Assembly (NCBI GenBank): GCA_013215525.1
Contig: JABSQY010000009.1
Coordinates: 1-42,883, forward strand
Origin: Nanoarchaeales archaeon
Lineage (GTDB): Archaea; Nanobdellota; Nanobdellia; Woesearchaeales; UBA583
Reading direction: 5' to 3'
DNA length: 42,883 nucleotides
The first letter of the stretch is position 1; every line of letters begins with the position of its first letter. This document shows positions 6,731-15,636 of this stretch, in pieces. The notes under the pieces were generated by a model, which worked only from the letters and a program-made list of their open reading frames with translations, was not told where the DNA came from and made no database searches. A program made the position numbers and the translations under genes.

Positions 6731-8695
6731 ATGGTTCAAACAAAATTCAATAAAATCACTACATTACTCGTAGCAGTATTATTATCATTAACTTTCGTTA
6801 GTGCGGCAGCAAGTTTTACCTTAACACCTACTACAGTTGAGGACACACTTGAGACTGGAGACACAAAAAGTGTTGAATATACAATTACAAACACTGGAGA
6901 TCAAGTATTAAATCTTACTATCTCAAAAACTAATCCAACTTTAAACTCAGATTCCGTTGCAACAACACTATCTACAACCTCTATTGTTGAATTAGGAACT
7001 ACAAACTCTACAACATTTACAGTTGACTACAAACCATTATCAATTGACTTTGGTGTATATGAAGGATTAATTAAAGTATCAAACACTCAAGATGATACAT
7101 TATATATAGAATCTACAACTTCATTAAACGTTACACCTGTGACTGGAGCTTTATTAAAAATTAGTTTAGAAAACAATCTAGTTTCAATGGATGGAGAAAT
7201 TAACAGAGATGAATCCAAATCATTTAAAATTGAAAATATTGGAACAATTGATTTAAATAATCTAGATTTCAAATTTCACGATTTAGAAGGACAAGATTAT
7301 GGTGATGAAATTGAAGATAATGATATCGACTTAGAGAATGATAAAAAGTTTGACTTAAACGTTGGTAAATCAAAAAGAGTTGAAATTGAAATTGATGTTC
7401 CTAAAGGAATTGAAGTAGACTTATATCAAGGATATGTAACAGTTACAACTGAAGAAGGATATGAATTTGAGTTTGATTTAGAAATTGAAATTGATGGTGG
7501 GGATGTTGAAGTTGAATTTGCAAATGATTTATACACAAAAAATGGAATCATTAAATTAGTTGGAGAACCAGGAGACTCATTAGATGATTACGAAATTAGA
7601 ATTGAAAATACTGGTGATGTAAACGTTAAAGATTTAAGAATTGAATTAAAAGGGGATTTAGAAGAAATTTATAGTGACTATAGTTTAGATTCATCAGTTG
7701 TTGATTTTTCAATTACAAATGGATTAGATATTGATGAAAGTGATTATGAAGATATTGACATTATGATTGATTTACCAAACAATGCAAGAACTGGGGTATA
7801 TTCAGGAGAAATTAGATTATTATCTTCATCTGGACAAGTATATGATAAATTAAGATTAGAAGTTAAGGTAATTGGAGATGTATATATTGAGAAATTTGAA
7901 TTTGATGAATCAGTAAACCAAGATGAAAACTTTGATTTAAAAGTTACAATTACAAACCAAGGTTCAAAGACTGAAAAGAATGTAAAAATTACAGGAACAA
8001 TTATTGGAGTAGATTTAGGAAACACTGATATTATTGAATCAACAAACACATTCCTATTAACATCTGGACAAACAAGAACGGACACATTAAGATTTGACAT
8101 TCCAGAATCAGCAAGAGATGGTACACATATTTTAGAATTAACATTAACTTATGCAGATGGTTCAATTACAGAATTATTAGAAATTGATGTAGTAAGACCT
8201 GATAATAAAATTATTATGGTAAGTTCAGGAATTGGACAAAACGTAATTAAATGTGATGAATCATTATATGTATTCTCAAAAGCAAAAAATACTGGTAAAT
8301 ACGACCAAAGAGCAACATTCACTGCTGAAGTATTAGGAACTGGAATTAAGAACGAAATTAAAGGTATTAACATTGATGTTGATGAAACTTTCCAACAAAA
8401 CTTTAATTTAAATTTAAACGATTTAGAATCAGGAACTTATGAAGTTGTAACAAAAGTATCATATAATGGATTCTTTGTTAAAAATACTAATACTGTAGTT
8501 GTAAAAGATTGTAGTGGTTTTTCAACTGGTTTAAATGTTAAAACAATTGAAGATGATAAAGTTGAAGATAACACTGACAACACAGCAGATACAACTGAAT
8601 TATTCGGTTACGAATTAGAACAAACTCAAATTTATTTAATTGTAGGAATTTCCTTAATTATGGTTTTAATCATTATTAGTTTATTCTTTATCTAA
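6731..8695 (+). CDS. Secreted Ig-like repeat protein with C-terminal anchor (possible S-layer-type protein)
   Basis: A signal peptide covers residues 1-26 (hydrophobic LLVAVLLSLTFVSA). Several beta-sandwich domains of the CARDB/NEW3 type follow, each with the pattern IENTGxxxxxNLxxxL and closing xGxYxGxIxV (for example DIDLPNNARTGVYSG). The protein is very acidic. The last 20 residues form a membrane helix that ends the protein without a tail (YLIVGISLIMVLIIISLFFI). The large size, strong promoter and lack of enzyme motifs suit an abundant envelope or S-layer-like component, though this role is inferred. Two Cys near the C terminus (IKCDES and VKDCSG) may form a disulfide. Confidence 0.75.
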   Translation: MVQTKFNKITTLLVAVLLSLTFVSAAASFTLTPTTVEDTLETGDTKSVEYTITNTGDQVLNLTISKTNPTLNSDSVATTLSTTSIVELGTTNSTTFTVDYKPLSIDFGVYEGLIKVSNTQDDTLYIESTTSLNVTPVTGALLKISLENNLVSMDGEINRDESKSFKIENIGTIDLNNLDFKFHDLEGQDYGDEIEDNDIDLENDKKFDLNVGKSKRVEIEIDVPKGIEVDLYQGYVTVTTEEGYEFEFDLEIEIDGGDVEVEFANDLYTKNGIIKLVGEPGDSLDDYEIRIENTGDVNVKDLRIELKGDLEEIYSDYSLDSSVVDFSITNGLDIDESDYEDIDIMIDLPNNARTGVYSGEIRLLSSSGQVYDKLRLEVKVIGDVYIEKFEFDESVNQDENFDLKVTITNQGSKTEKNVKITGTIIGVDLGNTDIIESTNTFLLTSGQTRTDTLRFDIPESARDGTHILELTLTYADGSITELLEIDVVRPDNKIIMVSSGIGQNVIKCDESLYVFSKAKNTGKYDQRATFTAEVLGTGIKNEIKGINIDVDETFQQNFNLNLNDLESGTYEVVTKVSYNGFFVKNTNTVVVKDCSGFSTGLNVKTIEDDKVEDNTDNTADTTELFGYELEQTQIYLIVGISLIMVLIIISLFFI

Positions 8696-8737
8696 TTAAT
8701 AATTTTTTATTTTTAAATATAATTTTAACAAATAAAA

Positions 8738-9376
8738 ATGACAAATATACAAAATAATTTAATAATTACACCAAATAATGAATATGAGGATATCTTGAGA
8801 AGAGCTAATTCTCATCGGTTTGATGAAATAAATAAACGTTTTTCTCGCTCGCAAAAATATACACCTTTATCTATGGGTGAGCAATTATCTATGTTTGAAA
8901 CATATCTAAATGATGTTGGTCAATATAATATTGATGGAGATACTATCAAAGATAAATTGTCGGGAGTTGAAAACATTTTATTTAGAACTTCTGATATGGC
9001 TGGATGTGATAATAGTGGTATATGTTTATTAGATAGATTAGATATAGATGAGTCTGGATTCGATTATTACATAGGAATTACAGATGAATCTAAAATAGAC
9101 ATTCTTCAAAATACTGATGATTTTTTAGAATCTACAATTGGAAAAATATTATTACCCTCTAATAATTTAGATTTTATCGATGAGGTTAGTATTTATTTTA
9201 ATAATACTTTGATACCTTCACATCGCTCATATTCTGATGGGAAACCGATATATGTTATGTATAGTTGTGATGAAAATAAAAAAACAAGATTAAGTATAAT
9301 TTCATTACCTGAGTATCAAATTAGTATAAGGCATGAGAATAAGCGTGAAGTATTATATTTTACTAGTCCTAAATAA
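8738..9376 (+). CDS. Hypothetical protein, 212 aa
   Basis: Not recognised. It has no signal peptide or membrane helix, so it is probably cytosolic. It is mixed and polar, with a Cys pair in DMAGCDNSGICLLDRLDID and a beta-rich C-terminal half. Predicted helices in the first 60 residues carry several Arg. A TATA-like ttttaaatata about 22 nt before the ATG supports this start and separate transcription from the surface protein upstream. A T8 run follows near 9402. Confidence 0.6.
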   Translation: MTNIQNNLIITPNNEYEDILRRANSHRFDEINKRFSRSQKYTPLSMGEQLSMFETYLNDVGQYNIDGDTIKDKLSGVENILFRTSDMAGCDNSGICLLDRLDIDESGFDYYIGITDESKIDILQNTDDFLESTIGKILLPSNNLDFIDEVSIYFNNTLIPSHRSYSDGKPIYVMYSCDENKKTRLSIISLPEYQISIRHENKREVLYFTSPK

Positions 9377-9463
9377 GTTATCAATTTATATATTTTTAAT
9401 AATTTTTTTTCATACAAATATGTATTATTTATACTATTTCTAACTACTTATAATACAAACACC

Positions 9464-9473
9464 AATTTATAAA
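9464..9473 (+). promoter_or_regulatory. TATA box that decides the PGK-PfkB start
   Basis: aatttataaa ends only 6 nt before the first in-frame ATG (9480), too close for it to be transcribed. The ATG at 9495 is about 26 nt from the box centre, the spacing seen at other genes here. Confidence 0.65.
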
Positions 9474-9494
9474 GAATATATGACACATATTTCT

Positions 9495-11645
9495 ATGTTT
9501 AAACATTTTACATTAGACAATTTTAATCTACGTGGAAAAATAGTAGGAATAAGATTAGATATAAATTCACCAATTATTAACGGTAAAATAGTATATAATG
9601 AGAGAATCGCAAGAGCTTGTAAAACTCTTCGAGAATTAGTTAAGGCAGGCGCAAAGGTTGTAATTCTAGCTCACCAAGGACGAGCGGGCAAGCCAGATTG
9701 TTTAAGTCTAAAAAATCATCAAGTTTTAATTCAAGGTGAATTAAAGAAAAAAATCAACTTTTCAAAAGATTTATATCATGATAATTTTTCAAAAAGAATA
9801 CCTAAATTAAAAAATGGAGAAGTTTTATTACTTGAAAATTTAAGATTTTTTGATGATGAAACTAATTTAGAAAAAGAAGATAATAAACTAGACAAATTAT
9901 CTGAAATTTTTGATTACTATATATTTGATGCATTTTCAGTTGCACACAGAAAACACAAGTCCGTTGTAGGGATTAAAGGAGTTCCTATTATCTCTGGAAG
10001 AACAATGGAACGTGAGTTACTTCATTTAGATAAACTAGATCATACAAAAAAACCACATACATACATTTTCGGTGGTGCAAAACCTGATGATTTAGTAATT
10101 TTAATTGAAAAATCATTAAAAAATAAATCTGTTGATAAAATTTTATTAACTGGTGTGATTGGAGAGATGGCGCTTATCTGTAAAGGATATAATCTAGGAT
10201 GTAAAATTGATATGTTAAAAACATATAACTATATTGAAAACATTGACAAATTTAAAGAAATATTTTTAAAATATGAAAATAAATTTGAAATTCCAAAAGA
10301 TGTTGCTATTTTTGATGGGAAAACAAGAATTGAAATTCCAGTTGATAAGTTAGATGAAGAAGAAAATAAAAAATTAGTTGAAAAATATTTAATTCAAGAC
10401 ATTGGAACATTAACAATTGATAGTTATGAAAAATCAATTAAACGAGCTGGTTCAATTTATTATAAAGGACCACAAGGAAATTTTGAAGAACCTCATTTTG
10501 AAAAAGGTACAAAACAAATTCTAAAAGCGTTATCACACGCAAAAGGTTTCACATTCATGGGTGGAGGACACTCTGTAACTGCTGCTAACATGTTTAACTT
10601 TTTAAAAAAAATTAATTATGTGTCGCTTGCTGGTGGAGCGTTAGTTCAACATTTATCTGGAATTAATCTTCCAGCATTTCAAACATTAAAAGATTCCTTT
10701 AAAGAGTTCGAGAAGGCGCATTACGATTTCATTGTATTAGGTTCAAACACTGTAGATATCAAAGTAGATATTCCTGAGAAATTATCACAAATTGAAATCG
10801 GTGAAAAAATTAAAGTAAATGAAAACTTTAAACTATCAAATGGTGGTGGTGGAATTAATGTATCAATCGCATTAACTAAACTAAATGCAAATGTTGGATA
10901 CTTAGGAAAAATATCAACAGAATTTCGTGATCTTTTAGATAAAACATTATCAAAAAATAAAATCGGACTAATTGAATCAAAAGAAACTAAACGTGGAGTT
11001 GCAAAATCAATTTTACTTCAAACTAAAGATAAAGATAGAGTAATCTTTACATATCGTGGACAAAACGATTATTTAGAATTAGAAGACTTTGATTATAAAA
11101 AATTAAACTCAAATAACTTTTATTTAACTGCATTAAATGGAAAATCTATGGTGACACAAATTAAATTAATTAAACTAATGAAAAAGAAAAATAAAAATTC
11201 TATGTTTTGTTATAATCCATCAGCATATTTAATTAAAGATGAAGGAAGACATTTAGATAAATTAATTAAACTAATTGATGTATTAGTATTCAATTTTGAT
11301 GAAGCAAAAGAATTAACTGGAGATAGAGATATGTCAAGTTGCCTGCGAAGTGTATACGCTTTAGGTCCAAAACTTATAGTAATTACTGATGGTGCAAATG
11401 GAAGTTATGCGTACGATGGAGAAAAAGAAGTATATCAAAGACCAAAACCTCCAAAAAGAATTGTTGATACAACTGGAGCAGGTGACTGTTTTGCTGCAAC
11501 ATTTTTCTACTTTATAACAAAAAAATATGGTGTTAAAGCATCACTGCAATATGCAAGCTGGAATGCATCTGCTTTGATTACAAAAAATGGTACAAGTAAT
11601 GGACTTTTAACATTTAGTGAATTAGCTAAAACTAAACGAGCGTAA
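9495..11645 (+). CDS. pgk: Fusion of 3-phosphoglycerate kinase and PfkB-family sugar/nucleoside kinase
   Basis: Residues about 1-405 are phosphoglycerate kinase: VGIRLDINSP, AHQGR, LLLENLRFF, DAFSVAHRKHKS, GGAKPDD, YYKGPQGNFE, GGGHSVTAANMF and LAGGALVQHLSG follow the family in order. Residues about 410-716 are a complete PfkB/ribokinase fold: N-terminal VLGSNTVDIKV, GGGGINVSIAL, the N-x-x-E motif in FNFDEAKEL, and DTTGAGDCFAATF with the catalytic Asp of GAGD. PGK makes ATP and 3-phosphoglycerate from 1,3-bisphosphoglycerate; the sugar substrate of the second kinase cannot be told. Both halves look active. The two domains are joined without a long linker. Start chosen at 9495 because the promoter excludes the ATG at 9480. 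Confidence 0.92.
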   Translation: MFKHFTLDNFNLRGKIVGIRLDINSPIINGKIVYNERIARACKTLRELVKAGAKVVILAHQGRAGKPDCLSLKNHQVLIQGELKKKINFSKDLYHDNFSKRIPKLKNGEVLLLENLRFFDDETNLEKEDNKLDKLSEIFDYYIFDAFSVAHRKHKSVVGIKGVPIISGRTMERELLHLDKLDHTKKPHTYIFGGAKPDDLVILIEKSLKNKSVDKILLTGVIGEMALICKGYNLGCKIDMLKTYNYIENIDKFKEIFLKYENKFEIPKDVAIFDGKTRIEIPVDKLDEEENKKLVEKYLIQDIGTLTIDSYEKSIKRAGSIYYKGPQGNFEEPHFEKGTKQILKALSHAKGFTFMGGGHSVTAANMFNFLKKINYVSLAGGALVQHLSGINLPAFQTLKDSFKEFEKAHYDFIVLGSNTVDIKVDIPEKLSQIEIGEKIKVNENFKLSNGGGGINVSIALTKLNANVGYLGKISTEFRDLLDKTLSKNKIGLIESKETKRGVAKSILLQTKDKDRVIFTYRGQNDYLELEDFDYKKLNSNNFYLTALNGKSMVTQIKLIKLMKKKNKNSMFCYNPSAYLIKDEGRHLDKLIKLIDVLVFNFDEAKELTGDRDMSSCLRSVYALGPKLIVITDGANGSYAYDGEKEVYQRPKPPKRIVDTTGAGDCFAATFFYFITKKYGVKASLQYASWNASALITKNGTSNGLLTFSELAKTKRA

Positions 11646-11689
11646 TTTGGTTTATTTTTTTTATTTTAATAATAAAATTTAAACTTTTA

Positions 11690-12844
11690 ATGACAAATAA
11701 TACAAATTTTATACTTAACTATTTTAAAGATAAAGATAGTAAAAGTAATATTGTAAATTTAACTAAAATATTTTCACTTGTATTTTTAATTTTATTATTT
11801 ATATTTATTTTATTTTTTGTTAATTCAGACATTAAAAATTCTAAAACTATTTCTAAAGAATTACATATTTTAAATTGGGATGATTATACTGGAACTCCTG
11901 AACTAATTGAAAAATTTGAAAGTTTATATGGTGTTAAAGTAAATATTTATACCTATCTATCTGACTATGAAGTTTTTGATAGGGATTTGTCAGAATATGA
12001 TTTAATTCTTGTAAGAGAATCTTTAATATCTGAACTTAGAAATCAAAAATTACTTTCAAAATTAAATTTTAAAAATTTAGATAATATGGAATCATTATCA
12101 ACAGATTGTAAATTATCAAACTCTAATTATAATTATTTTATTCCAATGATTTGGGGTACGACAGGAGTTTTAATTAATAAAGAATTAATTCCAAATCATC
12201 AAACAAGTTGGGATGTTTTATGGGATAAAAAATATAAAAATAAAACAGTTATGATGAATAATGTTGAAGAAGTACTAATTGCAAATTCTATGAATACATT
12301 ATCAAAAGCAGCCCCTAACTCTGCATATGAGATAGATATGGTAAAAAAATTTATAATTTTTCAAAATAGAAATTTATATGGATATTATGAATCTTCGAGA
12401 GATTTAGAAATACTTTTTAGAAATGGAGATATATGGGCAGCTCAAGCATATAGTGACGCTTTATCATATTTTGAAACATCTAAAAATTTAACTTATTATA
12501 TTCCAATAGAAGGTGCAAATAAATGGATTGATGGTTTTGTAATTCCAAAATCATCTCCTAATAAATATACTGCGCAATTATTTTCAAATTTTTTACTTGA
12601 AGAAAATAATAATGCAGAAATTGCACTTTATTTTCAAATGCCAACTTGTAATGAAAAATCTAAAGTACATTTAGGTGAAGAATTTTTATCAAATGAAGCA
12701 ATTTATCCAAATAAATATGTGAAATCTAGATTAATTTTTGCAAATGATTTTCAATTAAATTCAAAATTAAATAACTTTAAAGAAGAGATATCTCAAATAA
12801 TGGAAAATAATCATTGGGAACTTATAGAGGAAAATGAAGAATAA
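11690..12844 (+). CDS. Membrane-anchored PotD/PotF-like polyamine-type solute-binding protein
   Basis: A long N-terminal membrane helix (residues about 26-45) replaces a cleavable signal. The binding-protein fold starts with LHILNWDDYTGTPELIEKFESLYGVKV, the PotD/PotF opening. IPMIWGTTGVLINKELI, SWDVLWDKKYKNK, an AAQAYSDAL segment and GFVIPKSSPN match the same family. It would bind spermidine, putrescine or a similar cation outside the cell. No potA, potB or potC partner lies within this window, so the transporter is either elsewhere or absent. It follows the PGK-PfkB gene by 44 nt. Confidence 0.82.
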   Translation: MTNNTNFILNYFKDKDSKSNIVNLTKIFSLVFLILLFIFILFFVNSDIKNSKTISKELHILNWDDYTGTPELIEKFESLYGVKVNIYTYLSDYEVFDRDLSEYDLILVRESLISELRNQKLLSKLNFKNLDNMESLSTDCKLSNSNYNYFIPMIWGTTGVLINKELIPNHQTSWDVLWDKKYKNKTVMMNNVEEVLIANSMNTLSKAAPNSAYEIDMVKKFIIFQNRNLYGYYESSRDLEILFRNGDIWAAQAYSDALSYFETSKNLTYYIPIEGANKWIDGFVIPKSSPNKYTAQLFSNFLLEENNNAEIALYFQMPTCNEKSKVHLGEEFLSNEAIYPNKYVKSRLIFANDFQLNSKLNNFKEEISQIMENNHWELIEENEE

Positions 12845-12963
12845 ATTAACTAAAAAACTTTTTTTAATTTATTTTTTTAATTGTATCTTTTAATAAAAGT
12901 AAATCTTTAAAAAGGGAATCTGAGTATTATAATTATTGTAACACAAATGTGAATACAAATTTT

Positions 12964-13046
12964 GCCAAGGTCGCATAATCCGGTATTGCGCGGGACTGCT
13001 AATCTCGTTCCTTTTGGAGCTGCGGGTTCAAATCCCGTCTTTGGCG
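12964..13046 (+). tRNA. tRNA-Ser (anticodon GCT)
   Basis: Seven-pair acceptor GCCAAGG/CTTTGGC (one G-T), D stem GCA/TGC, anticodon stem CGGGA/TCTCG with anticodon GCT at 12998-13000, long variable arm with TCC/GGA, T stem GCGGG/CCCGT and T loop TTCAAAT. Discriminator is G73; CCA is not encoded. There is no intron. It reads AGC/AGT codons. Confidence 0.95.
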
Positions 13047-13124
13047 CTTTTATTTTTCTAAATTATAAATCTTTGATTTATAATTTTACTATCTTCGCCA
13101 AAGTCGTGATTTGATTTCAAATTT
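13032..13124 (+). repeat. 93-bp direct repeat, copy 1 (includes tRNA-Ser 3' end)
   Basis: Identical to 13176-13268. Its first 15 bases are the 3' end of tRNA-Ser. It carries a perfect 12-bp hairpin AAATTATAAATC/GATTTATAATTT with a 3-nt loop (13060-13086), enclosed by CTTTGGCG (13039-13046) and CGCCAAAG (13096-13103). Confidence 0.97.
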
Positions 13125-13190
13125 TCAAAGAAAATTTTTCAAACCTTTGGTACCAAGAATCTTTGATTGTTGAGTATCCCGTCTTTGGCG
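13097..13190 (+). pseudogene. tRNA-Ser-like relic
   Basis: Starts GCCAAAGTCG, 9 of 10 matching the tRNA-Ser 5' end, and ends with a copied T-stem 3' strand, CTTTGGC and G73, giving a perfect 7-bp acceptor. The D arm, anticodon arm and T loop are not recognisable, so it is a degenerate copy, not a working tRNA. Confidence 0.5.
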
Positions 13191-13268
13191 CTTTTATTTT
13201 TCTAAATTATAAATCTTTGATTTATAATTTTACTATCTTCGCCAAAGTCGTGATTTGATTTCAAATTT
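13176..13268 (+). repeat. 93-bp direct repeat, copy 2
   Basis: Identical to 13032-13124 at an offset of 144 bp; the 51 bp between copies include the palindrome TTGGTACCAA. A third tRNA 5'-like segment (GCCAAAGTCG) follows inside this copy. Confidence 0.97.
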
Positions 13269-13363
13269 ATATAACTTCTAAAATCATAAAAATTTATTTT
13301 AAAATTTATTTTATCTTCATTTCAGTCAATTTAAGACATTAATCTATTCAAACTATAATAATA

Positions 13364-13372
13364 TTTATAAAG
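13364..13372 (+). promoter_or_regulatory. TATA box of the zinc-ribbon gene
   Basis: tttataaag centred about 26 nt before the ATG at 13394; a leaderless transcript is predicted. Confidence 0.6.
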
Positions 13373-13393
13373 GGATTCTAACTTATTATAGTT

Positions 13394-13558
13394 ATGGTAG
13401 ATACAAAATTTGACGAATATGGAAATAAAATCATCAACGAAGCTGGTGCAAATAGTTTTCCATGTCCAGGTTGTGGAGGAGCAGAAATTTCTCGATCACG
13501 ACAAGCAAGAGCTCAATCAAAAGAATACACATGTAATTGTGGATTTATAGGTCCTTAA
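13394..13558 (+). CDS. Small zinc-ribbon protein (COG2888-like), degenerate Cys set
   Basis: 54 aa. The order FPCPGCG, an Arg-rich middle, YTCNCGFIGP matches the small archaeal zinc-ribbon proteins predicted to bind RNA and act in translation. Family members also have a Cys pair in the middle (R-C-x-x-C-R). Here that segment reads ISRSRQAR with no Cys, and the last knuckle is CNC instead of CPxC. Four Cys remain, enough for one site at most. The leaderless promoter and full-length frame argue for a real gene. The first cyclophilin follows 9 nt later. Confidence 0.75.
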   Translation: MVDTKFDEYGNKIINEAGANSFPCPGCGGAEISRSRQARAQSKEYTCNCGFIGP

Positions 13559-13567
13559 ATACTTAAG

Positions 13568-14200
13568 ATGGTTGATATGAAAATACATAATTTTTATATG
13601 TATTTTACAGTTTTTTTATTCTCTCTAGTTATATTATTGTCTGGAACATTATATTATTTTGAAAATAATCTTAATAAAATTATTATTGAAAATATTGTAA
13701 TTTTAGATACAAATTATGGTGAGATAAAAATTGAATTATTTATTGATAAAAGTCCTATCACAGCAGGTAATTTTAAAATACTTGTTGAAGAAGGTTTTTA
13801 TGATAGAATTAAATTTCATCGAGTAATAGATGGATTTATGATTCAAGGTGGAGATCCAAACTCAATTAACAATATTAATATTGATTCTTGGGGTACTGGA
13901 GATGCAGGTTATGTAATTGAAGACGAATTCATTGAAGGATTATCTAATAAAAAGTGGACACTGTCTATGGCAAACTCTGGACCAAACACTGGTTCAAGTC
14001 AGTTTTTTATTAATCTTCAAGATAATACATTTTTAGATTGGGACAAAGAACCTTCATCTTCAAAACATCCAGTATTTGGAATTGTAATTTCAGGAATGGA
14101 TATTGTTGATTTAATATCAAAAGTTCCAACTGAGGGAAGACCAACAGATAGACCACTTGAACCAGTAATTATTAATACTGCAAGTATGTCATTTGAATAA
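13568..14200 (+). CDS. Membrane-anchored cyclophilin (peptidyl-prolyl isomerase)
   Basis: Catalyses cis-trans isomerisation of prolyl bonds. A membrane helix at residues about 11-30 places the enzyme outside the cell. The cyclophilin domain (about 43-210) has KSPITAGNF, FHRVIDGFMIQGGDP with the catalytic Arg, ANSGPNTGSSQFFI and KHPVFGIVISGMDIVD, all standard. First of three paralogues within 3 kb, each aimed at a different place. It could be cotranscribed with the zinc-ribbon gene. Confidence 0.92.
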   Translation: MVDMKIHNFYMYFTVFLFSLVILLSGTLYYFENNLNKIIIENIVILDTNYGEIKIELFIDKSPITAGNFKILVEEGFYDRIKFHRVIDGFMIQGGDPNSINNINIDSWGTGDAGYVIEDEFIEGLSNKKWTLSMANSGPNTGSSQFFINLQDNTFLDWDKEPSSSKHPVFGIVISGMDIVDLISKVPTEGRPTDRPLEPVIINTASMSFE

Positions 14201-14292
14201 AATTAAATACAACTTATATATTTGATTAATCAAATATATTTTTTCTAAAATTAAATACAATAATATTTAAACAAAATTATACTATTTTTATT

Positions 14293-14832
14293 ATGGCAAA
14301 TGATATCGCAGTATTTAAAACAAATATGGGAACTTTCAAAGTTAAACTATACTTAGAAAAAAGTCCAATTACAGCAGGTAATTTTAAACAATTAGTTGAA
14401 TCTGGTTTCTATAATGAGACAAAATTTCACAGAGTAATTACAGATTTTATGATTCAAGGTGGAGATCCTTTATCTAAAAATGATAACTTAAAGAAAAAAT
14501 GGGGGACTGGGGGAGCAGAAAGAATTAAAGATGAATTCATTAGAGGTTTATCAAATGTTCGTGGAAGTTTATCAATGGCAAACTCAGGACCAAATTCAGG
14601 TTCATCACAGTTTTTCATCAACACAGTAAACAATGACTTTTTAGATTGGGACAAAGGAGATCAAAGATCAAAACATCCAGTATTTGGAGAAATTATTGCA
14701 GGTATGGATGTAATTGATAATATCTCAATTGTAAAAGTTGGAAGAAATGATATTCCAGAAAAAAACATTACAATCTCATCAGCTTTTATGGAATCTGCAA
14801 AAAATCCTCCAAAAGAAAAAAAAGCAGCTTAA
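14293..14832 (+). CDS. Cytosolic cyclophilin (peptidyl-prolyl isomerase)
   Basis: 179 aa with no signal or anchor. It has FHRVITDFMIQGGDP, ANSGPNSGSSQFFI and KHPVFGEIIAGMDVID, and ends in a Lys-rich tail. A TATA-like atatttaaac centred about 25 nt before the ATG predicts a leaderless transcript of its own. It shares long identical blocks with the flanking paralogues, which suggests local duplication followed by retargeting. Confidence 0.93.
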   Translation: MANDIAVFKTNMGTFKVKLYLEKSPITAGNFKQLVESGFYNETKFHRVITDFMIQGGDPLSKNDNLKKKWGTGGAERIKDEFIRGLSNVRGSLSMANSGPNSGSSQFFINTVNNDFLDWDKGDQRSKHPVFGEIIAGMDVIDNISIVKVGRNDIPEKNITISSAFMESAKNPPKEKKAA

Positions 14833-14949
14833 TTAAAGTTATATAATTATATAACTTTTTATTTTTAATTACAAACTTAAATCAATTACTTATTTATTTA
14901 TCTTAAAAACACAATATTTATCCTATCAATTTATTATTTGGATTTTTAT

Positions 14950-15636
14950 TTATTTAATAATAACTTCACTCAACTCTCCATTACTTTCTAAATGTGTACT
15001 AAATGAAATAACTGGAACTAATTCTACATCTTCAAATCCTTCAATAGATAAACTAGGTTTAGAAGTATATCCAGCTCCTTTATTAGTAATTTCTACACTT
15101 ACTACAACTCCATCAATAATTACAGCATACAACTCAGCCTCAACATGCCTCCACTTTTTATTAACCTCAGTTCTATATCTATAATAATTTGAAACTTCAT
15201 CAAGTTTATCATTACTAATCCCTAATGGTTCTAAAACATTCATTAGTGCAATTTTATTTTTCTCTTCTTCTTCTTTAGTTGGACTTCTTCCAGCTCCAGC
15301 AGGAGTTACAAAACTAAATGCATATTGAAATTGTTCTTGCGAAATACCTAATCCTTCAGAAATTAATTTTGTAGGTCTTCCTTTATCTTCCAAGTCAAGT
15401 TCATATCCTCCGTTTATATCAATTAAAATAGTTATGCTATTTTCAATTTCAACATTACTCTTTTTTTCAGTTACTATTTTTTCCTCTTCTTTTTTTTCAG
15501 TTATTATCTTATCAGTTTGTATATTTTCAACTCTTATTTCTTCTTCTTTTTCTTCTTGTAAAATCTTATTTGTATCATCAACACTACAACCTACAAACAA
15601 AACTAACATTATTAAAATTAAATATTTAAATTTCAT
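14950..15636 (-). CDS. Predicted lipoprotein, 228 aa
   Basis: Begins with a short basic n-region, a hydrophobic stretch and a lipobox L-F-V-G-C (C17). A charged Lys/Glu stretch (about residues 27-62) acts as a stalk, then a globular part with GISQEQFQYAFSFVTPAGAGRSPTKEEEEKN and a C-terminal beta region (GVVVSVEITNKGAGYTSKPSL). The last part resembles short beta units found in secreted proteins. Function not recognised. It is divergent from the lipoprotein cyclophilin. Confidence 0.7.
   Translation of the reverse strand: MKFKYLILIMLVLFVGCSVDDTNKILQEEKEEEIRVENIQTDKIITEKKEEEKIVTEKKSNVEIENSITILIDINGGYELDLEDKGRPTKLISEGLGISQEQFQYAFSFVTPAGAGRSPTKEEEEKNKIALMNVLEPLGISNDKLDEVSNYYRYRTEVNKKWRHVEAELYAVIIDGVVVSVEITNKGAGYTSKPSLSIEGFEDVELVPVISFSTHLESNGELSEVIIK

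Noticed and set aside
13039..13103. Permuted tRNA gene (3' half before 5' half)
   Set aside because: The order CTTTGGCG-hairpin-CGCCAAAG looks permuted, but the 5'-like piece has no D arm or anticodon arm and no bulge-helix-bulge is visible.
12964..13268. Integrated element attachment site
   Set aside because: The tRNA 3' end is repeated, but the copies are only 144 bp apart with no integrase or foreign genes between or beside them; tandem duplication explains it.
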